Origin: Agarophyton chilense
Taxonomy: Eukaryota; Rhodophyta; Florideophyceae; Gracilariales; Gracilariaceae
Reading direction: 5' to 3'
DNA length: 64,000 nucleotides
Assembly: GCA_030374765.1 (NCBI GenBank)
Contig: JARGXX010000111.1
Location: 806,001 to 870,000 of the forward strand
Shown here: positions 35,702 to 48,032 of the stretch, in pieces
Layout of the letters: every line of letters starts with the position of its first letter
How positions within the stretch are numbered: position 1 is the first letter of the stretch
The notes under the pieces: generated by a model
Told to the model about the DNA's origin: nothing
What the model saw: the letters and a program-made list of their open reading frames with translations, nothing else
Database searches by the model: none
Position numbers and translations under genes: made by a program

Positions 35702-38700
35702 CCCAGGCTACGTTTGTCAAGAAACATTCAAAGGTCTTTTCTGAATCTTAAGATTTATTTATGTGAGACCCTCTTCACGGCGCCTTGTTTTGTGATCCAA
35801 GTATTTATAATTTAATATTCTTATTACTATAGAAGTCTATCAGGGCAAGATATTATCTTGAATCTTTATATTAAGGAGTTGATTAAAGTTGGCATCAACA
35901 TACCTCACGAACTCGTCAATAAATTAGAATGAGGTGCACTTCAAACACATAATAATCAACCTGTATAGCTTAATATTTTTTCTTAATCTAGCCATAAAAA
36001 TATACTCCAGTGGTAGACTTTTTAATGTTATGGCGTGGTATTCGATTGAAGACCTACTTGATTAATGATCTGAGCGAAATAATATTACACCTCATTGGTA
36101 AATCGGAGAGATATAGGGTGGAAGCCTACCAAATGCCATTTATGAACATCTACCGAATATCTTCAAGAGGTCTATAGGACATCACGGATGTCCGTATGAA
36201 AGTCATGCTATGTACTTCAAGTGTGCGGAGTTAGATCCTGACTGAATACTCAAGGCTTTCATTGTATTCTATTGGGCCCCGCCTTGTAAAAGTCCACACG
36301 GCATCTTTGGAAGACAGCTGGACGTCGTCTCCTATTGTTTTGTAATGGAACCGAAGGTCCCATATTCCTGTAGCGCATTCAGTTTCGTATACCAACTGTT
36401 GTATACGACAAACTTTTCACGGAATATACGACGAGGCTGAAGCCCTCTGTGCTTGTTTCATAATCAATATTTCTCACAGATTGTCGAATTTGTATTCGCT
36501 AGCATGCAACGGATGTAAACCCCTCTTCAGCCTTCTACCTTTTAAATGCCATTGAATACGGTTTCCAAATGAGCCTCAGGAGCAGGGAGATTTACAGATT
36601 CGAATATCAAGTATGTACATTTCATGTCGCCCAGTGCAACGCATTGTGCTCTTTAAAGATGCCTTGGTTGATATCTGCTTTGAAGTTTCTACTAGGTAAC
36701 AAATTGCATGGTTCTCCACAGTGGCGCTGCCACGAAGAGTTCCTAACAAAGATGGTAGAAACTAGATGCATATGTAAAAAAGCTTGTGATCAGAGGTTTG
36801 AAGCTGGATGATATTTTGGCTTTTTTTAAAAGAAAAGTCTTAAATAAATCATTAAAATTTGTGATCTACCAAGTTCCGCAGTATCCTGAGTAGAATACAG
36901 TTGTTACCTTCCAGATGCACATTTTTTTCGGGGGGAAATGGCATATTTTTATGACTGCTTTCAATCTCTGTCACTACATTCAATATTAAAATGTACCCTT
37001 CCTAGCTGTGGTGCTTTCAAAAGAACAACTCCAACTTATCACTTTTCCCTAAGGACATTACTGATTTCTCCGAAACAAAACTTTAACATTATTTACGTTC
37101 GAAAAAGTTATACGCATGTGAAAAGTTCCCATTGACCTGAGTTTGTTCTTCTTTTTCTGATATTTAAAAGATTCATTGGTCCCAATGGACAAATCGTAAG
37201 AGAATTTTGATTCGTAGATAGTTTTGTTTACTTCTACATCAAGCCTGCGTATATATGTACAAAAACCAGGCTTTTGCTTTTCAGTTTATTACAATGAGAA
37301 AACTTGCCGTGCATATATATTAGGATGTTCTCGTGGTATATTAGTGAAATCTTCCCGCAAACGTTATCTTAAGCACCGTCCTTTACACTGTCAGATATGT
37401 TCAAATGTTAGCTACTGTTTCGAAAACCTATTACAATACACACTATTTAAACAACTTCTTAATCCGTAGAAAAGCCTTCCGAAACCAAGTTCTACTCTTA
37501 AGAAAAGAAACCGGTTATTCACTCGCTGAGAACTATTTTTTGCTGATTTTCCTTTTTTGGTATCTACCAAAGGACCTGTTACGGGAGGCCAGTGCAGAAT
37601 GTGCAAAGAAAAAACTTACATACTTAATCGGCATAACAAAGACTCCTCGCCGCTGCAAAGACTTTCCAGGTGACTTGTTTTGATCGGATTCGGGGACGAA
37701 TTTCTGTTCTAGGCGACGAATGGAAGGATAGATCCTGCAATTGATTTGGAATAGTAGTAGTAAGAAAACACGCCTTATGACTGCATATAGAACTTGTAAA
37801 GTTGTGCAGAAAAGATTACTTCTTGTTGTGCTGTACACCGAAGCAAAGATGTGGATACGCTAAAACGTCCAGTGTTATATTTGAGGACTGAAAGAACGAA
37901 AAGAGTGGCGTAAAATAACATTGCTTTAGATAGTTTCGGAAAAGAAGAAAAGGGTGTAAATGCAAAACAGTCAGCCACAATATTAAGAGTAGAATTTGCA
38001 GTAGCACTCCAAAATTCAATTTGAACTGCTGTAGACAGGTTTATGATGGTAACGTGCCCCTACAAAGAGTTTTCACGCTGTTAAAGAAAGCCATGAATGT
38101 GAGTGCATAAACAAAGATATTCAAAGCGATGGTACGCCAAAAATATAGGTCTCGTGATTACGGTATTTGCGTAAAACCCATGTGGACGCCTTACGGTTAA
38201 TATTGATAAGGTATGTGAGGAGAAAAAATGGGCGTTGGTATATTTTCCATAGCAATTGCCTGCAGGTCGCAATGTTTCCACACAACAAGAAAAACACTTT
38301 AAAAACTTCTAAAGCTTCAGGTAATCATAAACACTACCCATGAAAACGTAAAACTTCAGGACTACGAATGAGACTGAAACTCTACAAAAAGGTATGTGTT
38401 TATTTAAAAACATCTTAACTCATTAAATTACAACAGTACAGAGCGATCATGAAGACAGTGTCCATATTCAGTAGTCTTCCACATGCAAAACTTAATCCTG
38501 TTCTCTGCCATATTTTGCTCCTTTGCAGCACTCAAAGCCCAAGTGAACACTGGTATCGGTCAGAAGATGTCCTAAAATATGACTTAATTAAATCCAAGTT
38601 TATTTTTACATATCAAGGAGTGGCCGACACATGGCGGTGACACAAATGCTAATATCTCAAAACTTAATACTGCAGCGTAGAGTTACCAGAAAGAGGCCAA

Positions 38701-39514
38701 CCGATAACGGCTGTCCAAAGCATGGACACATTGCAGCCGAACTGATATGCCTCTGGCCTCATTTCGGCATTTTATTTTGAAGGTCTTTTTTCGCCCATCT
38801 ATCGTCCTTTTCCTGGTAGCACTGCTGCTCGACTCCGAGTTTTGGCACTTCAAATGCGTATTAGGTGTGCCCGCCCGGCAAGCGCAAGCGCATGCTGCCG
38901 CGCCAAAGACTGTCTCAAAATTACGTGGGGCTGAGAAAAAAACGTGGGACAAGCGAATGGCCGCCAATGGAACACAGCAGTGGCGTTTTCGGAACATTGT
39001 CGCGAAAATCCAAATTACGGAACGGCCGCCGCCGGTGTGTACTGCAGCGCACGCTCCACGTTGTGTGGTGCCAAATTTCGCGCTAATGGCCGAAGACCGG
39101 AACTCGTGCTACGTCGTTGCGGCATCTGTGAACCACATGCGCGCCTGCCTTTATTGTCGGAGGCGCCAGCTACGCCTTGCTATCACTTCCGCTTGACACC
39201 TTCTTCAACCCCACACGCCTTCGCGGCCAGCACACCGATGCTTCAAAACCCCCTTTATTCGCAGTACTTTCCTCTATTCATCCGATGTAAAGGGACGCCT
39301 CGCCCGTGCAGGCTACTCGCTTTCGCCTTTTCCAACGTTTTTTCTTTCTATTTCTTAACGTCTTTAGTCTGCAGAAGTGGATAAATGGTTCATAAGGTAT
39401 TGCTTTTCAAGTCTCGACACCGCCGGCTTTCACCTTCACGCACCACTTCCTTTACCAAACACGCTTTCTTCTCGCAGAAGAGGAGCTCAAACTTTGTTGC
39501 GCTCGTTGTTTATC
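35702..39514. repeat. Right arm of the ~3.8 kb inverted repeat (uninterrupted)
   Basis: Reverse-complement partner of 20854-27480, about 3.81 kb, separated from it by 8.2 kb that holds gypsy copy 2 and gene copy b. It lacks the 2.77 kb insertion and so gives the pre-insertion state. The GC-richer block at 38700-39400 contains a 149-codon plus-strand frame (38747-39196: DKRMAANGTQQWRF, CRRRQLRLAI) whose counterpart on the left arm reads on the minus strand in pieces. The shared sense suggests ancestral coding here, but I recognise no domain. The arm ends within about 5 bp of the start of gene copy c. Confidence 0.85.
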
Positions 39515-39519
39515 CCCCA

Positions 39520-40305
39520 CCGCTAGATTGAGCTTTACCCCATCCAATGGTCTTTAATGCTAGCTGGTTGCTCTTTCTGTCCGGTGTGGTAAGGGTGGCG
39601 GTTGCAAAAGACGAATTAGAGGCGACTTGTCAAGCACACATAAGGATAAAATACTGCAGGCTGAAAGAAGGTGGTGAAAACGACTTGGCAAGTACGAACA
39701 TTGGGACAGTGAGTGCAAGCTACGAGGATTGCAGCAAACGCGGATGGAAGATAGGCTGTAGCACTGCTCTCTCAGCTAAGGCTGTGTCACCACAGCATGC
39801 AATGGCTGGGACAGGAAGAGCAGCGTAGATCTTTTGCAGAAAAGGCAACGCTTATGTAACGCAATGAATGGTGGGTCAGCGTACTTTTCTCAAACTGAGG
39901 TAGCTTGGTAGAGCGGGTCCAAAGGTCCGTGTCCTTGAGGGTGGCACTCCCAGAGTTATTGGTGCAATGGGCGGGAGTTTACTGCATAGTCCTACAGGTC
40001 GGAGCTCCGGAAACGATGGCTTGAAGACCAATTGGTAAAACTAATGTACCAAAGAGGGTAATTTAGTATCCTAACGGTGCCTCTCCGATTCTAAGGGATA
40101 AGCGCCACTCGAGCCTAGTCAACACCAATGGCAAATCGCTGAGATCTTTATTGCACTGTAAGGCTATTCTATCACAACTAAATAAAAAAAAATAAGTCTC
40201 CAAATATCTCCAGTTGAAGTCTGATAGTCCGCGGGGCGTCTGTAAGATACCTTAAGCCGTGGCGGGTCACAGGAATCAACCGTAATTGTTGCTCTTTAAC
40301 ATATC
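39520..40305 (+). pseudogene. Cys-rich secreted-protein-like gene, copy c (best-preserved 5' part)
   Basis: Best start of the three copies: ATG 39547, then a signal-peptide-like leader (VFNASWLLFLSGVVRVAVA), a polar stretch (KDELEATCQAHIRIKYCRLK), SASYEDCSKRGWKIGCSTAL and a stop at 39826-39828 (93 residues). Beyond this, DNA similarity to copy b continues to about 40305, but sense is spread over several frames (GNDGLKTNW near 40010), so the gene is broken. Several Cys conserved in a or b are lost here (the KECC motif reads KEGG). The short ORF could be taken for a complete small secreted protein; the downstream homology argues that it is only the first module of a longer one. Confidence 0.45.
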
Positions 40306-41374
40306 TCCCTCCTTAAAATTCGACCGTCACGGCGAACTCTAATTGGCCTCACACCTTCTTAGGGGTCTGCTCTTAATCAGACCTATAGGTGTATCCCCAA
40401 TCTTGCCTTCAGGATCAGAACCTCGTGATCATCACCACCCAAGTTGCGTGGACACGAGTGGTGCCGTGTCCGACATCTCGAAGTCCCATGACCAATCCAG
40501 AGGACATGAGTTCTTAGTTGCTGTCGTTACCATTGGGCGAAACGCGGTGTCACATCGCCACCATCTTCGGGAATATGAGTATGAATGAGCTGACCCTTGG
40601 CGCTAGTTAGGCAATAAATTCGACTAAGGTACGGTACGCGCACTTTGGGGGTCATGGCAACCTTTACCACTCTCTGCTCTTGCTTTGGTGACTCTGCGCA
40701 CTTCATCCATCGTGAAACACAGTGTGCGAATTGTCCATCGTGGTTCACGTCGGTCAGCCCGCCCGATGCAGTTCCATCCCTCCTTCCCGTCGTGGTATTC
40801 CTCAATTGCTGGCGCGCGATGCTGAACTCGCCTTTAAAGCCCGTCAGATACACCACTCTCCCTCCAGTCTTTCTTGCTTCCATCGGTTCCGCTAGTCATT
40901 TCCCGACGGAGCAACCTGTGGGCAGCGCCGCCAAGGTTTCAAACAACCAAGCGGAGAGCTCCTCGGGATACCAACGTCTGTGTTCTCGAAATTCTAGTTT
41001 AGTGTGCTAGATAGCTTTGGTGGAGCGCACACTCGTGAAATTCTCAGTGGAATTGCAGTTAGCCCCAGTCTACACTAGTTGCACTGTAAAATTTTATTTT
41101 TTTGGAAATGTCGTTTCTACTCCCCCTAGACCCTACATTGCTAGTCGCAGTTCGATGGTAGTTTAATGTTGGCTTCCTTTTCTCTCTAGTTTAACATTCA
41201 CGAACGTCAGCAGCATCATCGGTCAGCAACCAATTCTTTTTCAAAAGACATTTACTAAATCAACTGCCTTCCCTCACATCGGAACCCAGAACTCATTTTG
41301 TATCCGGCCATCCCGTAACCGGAAACAGCATCGCATAATACTACCGGGGTATACTCTCTACCCCCTTCCACCGG
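40306..41374. other. No gene recognised
   Basis: Two opposite frames of about 120 codons (40527-40883 minus; 40645-41010 plus) overlap; neither shows a motif I trust. Composition becomes C-rich on the plus strand towards 41374. Confidence 0.35.
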
Positions 41375-41449
41375 TTGGCCAGGCTCACTCACTACTCCCT
41401 GCCTCCGCACTCACTCTTCCCATTTTTCAAACGCCCTATCGCCCCAAGC

Positions 41450-42910
41450 TCTTACTCCTTCTCCAGTACACTCTCCCATACCCTCTTGCCCTTCTCTTTA
41501 CTAGCAATCTTCCATCTCAATTTCTGTCTCAAATCTACTGCAGCTATCACCCTCTGTTCCCCCACCCTCCCTTCATTCCTCTCATCCCCCTTTGGCCCTT
41601 CGACCGGTTGTAAAAAAGAATCTATCTCAATCTCCTCTTGCTCTTTTCTCCCCCTTTCACCCCCTTGTCCCTCTGCAGTTCCTTTAAGGCACTCCCCACC
41701 TGCGAAACACGACCCTCCAACCGGCCCTCGCTTTCCCTCACCTCCTTCGGCTCCCACATCAGATGCTGCTCCCATTTCCGTCCTCGCACCTCCACCACTT
41801 TAAACTTTCGCAGAACGCATTCCTCCAGATGGCTCTCAAGTTCTTTCATCGCCCTCATCTCCCTCACAAGACCCTCAACTGCGTCCAGCGGCACAAGACA
41901 CCCATTCCTTCTTCCCTCCAGCTGATGCAGTGCGTCAGTGACTGATTTGGCGTAACGGTAATGACGGGGGTGCGTCTCGTCCAACAGAGCTTGCAACAAG
42001 ACTTTGGTCATTGACGTGTGGGTGTGCCCCATGTCGAAATGCGCAGCAATATCAATCTGTACGTTGCCGATCAGCGACGCAAGGATGGCAGATATTGCAT
42101 TACCCTATTTCTCCAGACCTACCAGCATCTTGGTGAACTGAAGCTTCGGGGATACAAACCGGGGAAACGGTCTAGCATCCACAAAAAAGTATTTGCTGAA
42201 CACGTTGCGATGGCTAGCTCCTCTTCCGTTCTGCGCTGGTTTCAATCGCTCATTTCCGACATCGCGCTTGCCATGCGTCGCTGATGACACATTACGAGAG
42301 AGTTCTTTGAGGTTCTTTTCGAGCTCCATGAAGCGCTGATTGAAGACCTTGTTGTTCATGTAGATATGTAACCCCAAACACCGAGGCCGATCATGTGTTT
42401 CTCCCATATTAATACGGCAAAAGTTGCCAGTAAGTAGGCGGGGGTGGGTTGCTCAATTTCCGGCTCGGTCAAGGAGAGAGCGAGCTGTGCAGAATCGAAT
42501 GGAACGTGGAACAACGGCAGCATTGCGCCCCGCGACGGCGTCGAGAACACGGCGAGCAGGGCCTTGACATGAGGAAGGAGGCGGTGGTCGATTTCACTAG
42601 ACGCGCTCCTGGACAACAGAGGGTCCATGACCTTGGCCGCTGCGACGAGAACAAGCTGAGTCACCTTGATAAACGTGCGGCTGAAATGCGAAATGAGCTG
42701 CATTCACTTCGAGTTGGCGGCCTGGACCGTCATCTGATCCGGGCACTGTATGCAGTTGAAACGAATGCTTATCATCTTGGAGTAGTCTTCGCCCTCCTTG
42801 CGGAAAAGGTGATAGCCCTTTTGTTTGAACCATATACTTGATCGCACTCGCTCTTCTTCAAAGGAGTATTTGGCTTCGGCGCCAAGAATCTGCATCACGT
42901 TTTGGTGCAA
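41450..42910 (-). pseudogene. Unrecognised helix-rich protein remnant with a coiled-coil tail
   Basis: The minus strand from 42910 to about 41450 reads as an interrupted protein of roughly 450 residues. The first part is helical and hydrophobic (FIKVTQLVLVAAAKVMDPLL, AYLLATFAVLIWEKHMIGLG). The middle continues (FNQRFMELEKNLKELSRNV, PKLQFTKMLVGLEK, AISAILASLIGNVQIDIAAH). The C-terminal third is charged and coiled-coil-like (GLVREMRAMKELESHLEECV). The coding strand is purine-rich at 41.4-41.9 kb, as expected for a helical protein. The all-helical body with a charged tail is reminiscent of viral nucleoproteins, but this is fold-level impression only, and I assign no family. If it is virus-derived, it is a broken fossil. 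Confidence 0.45.
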
Positions 42911-43388
42911 GGCGTGGAAAAGCTCTTCGTTTTAGAGGAACTCAGATGAAAGAAGCCTTTGGACGACTGAGCGGAAGACTTAGAGGCGCGAAGTGTTTGA
43001 GTCGGAGCTACTCGGGGGGCTTGAGTATGTTTAGAAAGAGAGAAATTGTGTTGGCCAGAGAAGCTATATTGAGCTCATTGTTGCGATTCTCGGTGACAAT
43101 CTTCGAAAAATTAGTCGGAACGGTTAAGTTAATGACAGATTCAAAGAGAGAGATGGCGGATTGGCTGGGGGCCACACAGTCGTATAGGTGAGTCAAAATG
43201 TTACAGAAATATTATATGAGAGAGATGTGACGTGTAGAAAATACAATGCCGATTTTGTGGGGAGCAAGCGTTGATCAATGTAACCGCAAGATTAGAAATT
43301 GCACAGAGAAGGGCGAGGTTGGTTTGGTGTTGAGCGACACTTGGGAGGGAAGAAAGCGCGGCGGGCAGGGGCGCGCTGAGTTGGGGCG

Positions 43389-43921
43389 TCAACAATCGGC
43401 TTGGTGCCGTCGGTCGTAGGGTGTGCCGCGAGCAATGTGGTTGAAGTGGTTATACAATGGGAGTTGGTGAAGGTGGGGTTGTTTGAATTGGGTTTTTTGG
43501 GGGGAGTTCGTAGTGAGAGTTAGGGGGGCGGTGGATGAGAGGGAGCTGGTGCGAGGGTTAGTCAGTGACGGGGTTGCAGTGCTGGTTGAGGAGGATTTAG
43601 GTTGGGGGTTAGTTGCGGACAGAGTAGCGGCAACAGAGGTTGTTTTGGTTGTTGTGATACAAACGTTGTTTGTGAAGGCGGAGTTGGGGTTTACAGTGGA
43701 TTTGGTAGGAAATCGGGGTAGGTGTGTCGCACTGGGGAGGGTGGTGGAGAGGATGTTACCATGTGCTGGTAAGTTGCGGACGGGGTTACTGTGCCAAATG
43801 ATGTTTTGGTGATTTTGGTACAAACGTTTGTTAAAAAGGTGGAGGTGGGGTTGGCAGTGTATATAGGAACAACCATGGGGTTTTGAGACTTATAATATGC
43901 GACGGTGATGGCGGCCGACAC
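43389..43921 (-). other. Ser/Thr/Pro/Asn-rich reading on a pyrimidine-rich strand
   Basis: Two overlapping minus-strand frames (43389-43823 and 43691-43921) give disordered, Ser/Thr/Pro/Asn-rich sequence without domains (SSSTSTATPSLTNPRTSSLS). The plus strand here is strikingly G-rich and contains the tandem duplication listed separately. It could be the disordered part of a decayed gene or simple low-complexity DNA. Confidence 0.25.
43611..43862. repeat. Imperfect tandem duplication, ~161 bp period
   Basis: AGTTGCGGAC at 43611 recurs as AGTTGCGGAC at 43772. The ~90 bases after each are alike, ending in TGGGGTTTACAGTG and TGGGGTTGGCAGTG. The two units encode parallel minus-strand readings (TKTTSVAATLSATN and TKTSFGTVTPSATY). 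Confidence 0.6.
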
Positions 43922-44077
43922 GGGTCGTGAGGAGTTCTTGGATACAGGGCCTGTTCTTCCATATGCAGCGTGACTAGCAGCTGCGAATTCCTTCAGCGAT
44001 GCAATGCCACTGCTTTGGTATCAACCCGAAGCCATACATTTTGCAGAATTAGATGAATGGTTCTCGTTCGAAAACAA

Positions 44078-46124
44078 TTACATGCTCTTCTCTCTCTGAC
44101 AGAATCTAAGCGCTAGTTTTTCCATCAGTTTTGACACGCTGAGCTTAAATGTAGACCGGTAGTTTCTTTCTACGAATCCGGTCAGTCTTAAGTCCACTTC
44201 GTGATATGATTCATCGGTGATGGACGATTCAGGCCGGCCCGGTCCTTGCATATCATGCATACTGCTTGGTACCCGTGAATCTAAGCTTCAAATAGAGCCT
44301 CTGATACCTGTGATCTATCGGGGGGGATGAAACTGCTTCCCATCGAGGATCTAGTCGTGAGACATTAACGATCCTGTAGTGTTCTTTATCAAAACCAACT
44401 CTTCTCTAGACGTTTCGATATGCAATATGTTTTTAGGGGTACGTGGCATGAGATCACCAACAGATTGACCGTAATGAGCGGATTTGGCCAAGCGACTAGG
44501 CGACTTTTTCTTTGGAAATGCAGGAATTTCACTTTGGCGAGCTGCCGAAGGTGGTTGGGGCTCATGAGGGTGGCTAAGCGACGAGGAGCCTCGCCTATAA
44601 TATCCATCACTGCACTGCAGGTTTCTCAAGGAAGTGGTAATGTTAAATGGGTCTCGCGAACGTATTTAGCGTTCTGGAGGTTCATGACGCCCATCGCGAA
44701 AATGTTGAAACCTTCCAGAAAGGAAGCCCGTATCATCCTCGCCAATAAAGGAAGCATGAATCAAATTGTTATCCCTTCTATTCTTCGGCATCTATCTAGT
44801 GGTAAATGAAGATGCAATGGCCAAAAGGCCTGGCAAGATACTCGGTGTGAATGTCCATAGAAGTCGACATACTGGAGCGTGTTTGATGGCATCACGCAAC
44901 CCCTCAGAGAGAAGCCTCACTTAAGCTGGAGCTCAACTTGGCGCAATCCTACATGGATAAGTTCGAGAAACAGGACAGGAAGATACATTAGGGTCATTTA
45001 AAGCTCTACAGGCCCAGCATTGCCACCACCGAGTGCTTGACAATGCTTTGGTGTGTTCGTTACAACTCTGAATACTTCTATTTATGCTTGCGTGCTGTTT
45101 TTGTGTTCTGGACACGTCCCAAGAATTTTTTTCAAAGAACAATCGACATCAGAGCTTTTCCTTGGAACGTTCGATTTATCGCTTACACAGAATCTACATC
45201 CGTAAAATCAGGCCATGAATCTCGCGTAGTGGTCGTTGCCGATAAGGCTTGATTGGAAAATGATGAGGTTTATGATAGGCTGCTGGACGTATCAATGTTT
45301 GCAATTTCGAGATAGAATCGCTTGCTCCAGGAAGGGAACGATGTAAACGTCGTGCAAGGATCTGATAACGCAGAATCTTGGCTGATAGATGTTGACTTCT
45401 TTTCAGCACCGAAAAAGAAAATTCTGACTAAAAAATGGTTTTTTCATTAAGGACCTGGCTTCGCAGTTGAGCACGAGTAATTGATGCTGATCCAAGATGA
45501 AGCGTTGTGGCGGTTATTGGATGAACATGCGCCGATTGGTTAACGGAATCATGACTGGGCACGTCAAAAGCGGGTGTTAAACTGGGAAGACCCACGAATA
45601 TGGGCGATTCAGCCGATTCCTGTGATGATTTTTCGGGTATCTTGCTTGGCTGTGGAGGGTCGGCTTTGTGTAAAGCGATTGTACTTGTAGAAGCCGAATG
45701 CAGCGTTTTAGTCGGGTCTGCAAGTGATGTTTGAAGGCTGTGTATGGTGCTGTCATGTTTCGATAAACAAGGCTTCTTCTGGGTGTACGAGAGCCGGGGA
45801 ATGTGTTAACCTTGGTGAATATGTATCGAAATTGCCACTTGGTTGACCTGAGGCTGTCGTGCTCAAGTCTTGTTGATGAGGTGAAAGCTGGTTTGCGTCT
45901 GTTGTGATAGTGTTTGTAGTGTTTGACAGAATGGCCAATGCGCCAGAGGATGTAGAAGGTGAGTGTTCGGAACCATTTGAAGTCGAAGCTATAAATGAAA
46001 AAGGAACAGAAGGAGAGATTGATAGCAATGGGGTTGAAAGGAGTTGATATTGATCGGTTCTCGGGTGCAATTGAGTCGGAAGTTGCGGCTGATGTGAAAC
46101 AGAGAAAGATTTTGGTAGGCGCAT
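44078..46124 (-). other. Broken, mostly disordered reading on the minus strand
   Basis: Pieces of plausible protein sense follow one another from 46124 down to 44078. First comes a Ser/Thr-rich disordered block (45753-46124: NTTNTITTDANQLSPHQQDL), then basic pieces (45194-45409: SISKLQTLIRPAAYHKPHHF), a Ser/Pro/Lys block (44351-44629: IPAFPKKKSPSRLAKSAHYG) and a helical end (44078-44260: KLSVSKLMEKLALRFCQREK). It is interrupted several times. No family is recognised. A long disordered protein with a small folded C-terminus would fit, but competing plus-strand frames (44420-44809, 45995-46234) mean the strand itself is uncertain. Confidence 0.25.
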
Positions 46125-46279
46125 TGACTTTTAGTCTTGAGTTTTGTTGGCAAGGCGGGCTAATTTGTCATAGGAATAGCGCAGAGCAGGTCGAGATGAA
46201 ATATAATGAAGCAAAAAAACAAAAACGGCTGTGAAAACAACATTTGCTTTGGGGATTGCCTTAGTTTCACGTTGCCGGT

Positions 46280-46627
46280 TTAGATGCTGCGGTCAGAGAT
46301 AAGTGAGACAAAGTCTGCACATGATGCTGCCACGACGTCGTGCAAAGTCTCAGGGGTGATGGGGGTACAGATTTCGCTGACTGGATCCTCAACTTCGGTT
46401 TGGAGGAAGCCATGAACACCCTTTGTCGAAAGCGAGCAGAAAATGTTGTGGGTGTGGGAAAGCAGTCGGTGCGGGTATCTCAACAGAATGGCGAGATGGA
46501 ACGTTAGATTTCGGGAGGTTGGTGCGTAGCCTGTAGCATTGGATGCAGCCTGGGTGAAAGCGCTGAGGGAAAAAGGAGAAGGGTGGATCAGCGACGCGGG
46601 GATGGGGACGGCGGGCTGCGGCCGCAT
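46280..46627 (-). other. Unrecognised minus-strand ORF fragment
   Basis: 115 open codons ending at 46280. The second half reads like folded protein (LLRYPHRLLSHTHNIFCSL, VSEICTPITPETLHDVVAAS). It lies inside the strand-biased zone and is probably a piece of the same decayed gene set. No domain recognised. Confidence 0.3.
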
Positions 46628-47289
46628 TTCCGAGGCGTGAGCGGCACGGTAGACGTGTGGTAGGTGGTGTGCTGGGGCTTAACGGTGACTTGAGTTAAGA
46701 AACAGATAGAAGGAAGGGCCGAGGAAGGAGAGAGGTGAGGTTGCTGGTGGTAGTAGTCACGTTTTCAGCAGGGTTAAGGTGAGGGTAGTGGGGAGACAAG
46801 GCTGTAGCAAGCAGTAGCAAGGAGAAAAAGAATACATGGCACCGTTGCTTTCGGCTAACCGGTTGTAAGTGCTAGTGGAGGCGGGGCGTGGCGACCGTGG
46901 GGGAAGAACAAATGGTGGAAGCGGCGAAGAGGATGAACGCTAGGGGAGCGTGTAACAAGTGGAGGCGTCGAGGCCGCAGGGTGTTTTGTACGTTCAAAGA
47001 GAATCGTGGACGTACGCAGTGATACTGGGCATCGGTAAACTTTTGAAAGAGCTGCACTCGAGTGCGCTTTTCTGGGTCTATATGGCCAAAACACGCTACG
47101 TGTGCTCTGCAAACAAGCCACGCGTGGTCGTTAGTCACCAAAGACCCCCACGTCTTCCTTTCCACGGTGGATGTTATGTTCTCTGCTTCTTCTTTTATTC
47201 ACCATTGCGTGTCATATACCAAAGCTACGCTTTCTCCATCGTCGCCTGCTTTCTTGCTTTTCGTGAGACTCCTCCGTCGCCCTTGTCGA
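46628..47289. other. No gene recognised
   Basis: Transition between a G-rich plus strand (below about 46950) and a C-rich plus strand (above about 47200). Opposite frames overlap at 46855-47382 without motifs. Confidence 0.3.
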
Positions 47290-48032
47290 AGACGTGGCGC
47301 TGCTTACCACGAATTTCCCACACCCTACGCATCCTCGGGGTTACCTGCAGACCACGCTGCAGCTTCCCGACACCCTCTCTAACTTTGATGCCGTTCGCCT
47401 TTCATTTGTTGCCCACTACTATCCCGCCTCTAACATTACTAACGCTACCACTAGCACCACCCTCACGTTTTCAGTAATGGTTTCCCCCGCAAACCCCGTT
47501 TTGTACAGCACTTGGACCTATTCAATCCCCCCACGTTCCGCCCGATGCCGTGCAAAAGCCTCTCATTACTTCGTTGCCTCCCGAAAACGCTCTCCAAATT
47601 CATCATCATCAACAGTAGCTTTCCATCAAATCCCTCCTCATCAATTACACTTGGCTCAAACCCCGCTGTATTTCACTTCGTTTTCAGACCTCATGCTTCG
47701 TAAAACCCTGGTGTATCAGAGGACCGCCAACTGGCCCTCCAATGCTCTAATTCAATTTCTCCCACTTCCATTACTTTGCAAATATCCGAGCCAAGGAATG
47801 CGTCTTCAAGTCCTCCAAACTTGGCCTCATCCATTCTCTGGCGGGTCACATGTTTTACTGCGGCGTTCAGTGCAATGACCAGGTAGAGTATGCTGCTTCG
47901 GCCGTGGCCTATCTCGGCCCTACCCAATCCTGCGCAAGGAAAGCCACTATCAATTAATTGTTCGTTCTGCCTCACCATTTTTAATACTCCGCTGCTTTCA
48001 TTTCGTGTAGTGTTGAGACTGATGGCGCTCAT
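47290..48032. other. Strand-biased coding-like block; strand not settled
   Basis: The plus strand is C-rich and both strands give plausible sense. Plus, 47294-47878 (194 codons) begins with beta-strand-like sequence (VRLSFVAHYYPASNITNATT, TLTFSVMVSPANPVLYSTW). Minus, 48032-47691 reads as helical protein (SSILYLVIALNAAVKHVTRQ, MEVGEIELEHWRASWRSSD) and continues below in other frames. The minus reading uses the purine-rich strand, as coding strands usually do; the plus reading has the longer open frame. I recognise neither. Confidence 0.3.

Noticed and set aside
38747-39196. BED-type zinc finger in the inverted-repeat arm
   Set aside because: The W...C..C spacing is incomplete in both arms and there is no transposase sequence downstream of it, so the resemblance is not enough.
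39547-39828. Stand-alone 93-residue secreted protein
   Set aside because: Homology to copy b continues about 480 bp past the stop, and copies a and b keep the frame further, so it is more likely a truncated longer gene.
40527-40883. Copia protease or integrase fragment
   Set aside because: No DSGA or HxxC...C motif is present; the opposite strand is equally open.
41375-41803. 142-codon plus-strand ORF rich in Ser, Pro and Phe
   Set aside because: It mirrors the purine-rich minus strand, where the coiled-coil reading is more plausible; it looks like a shadow.
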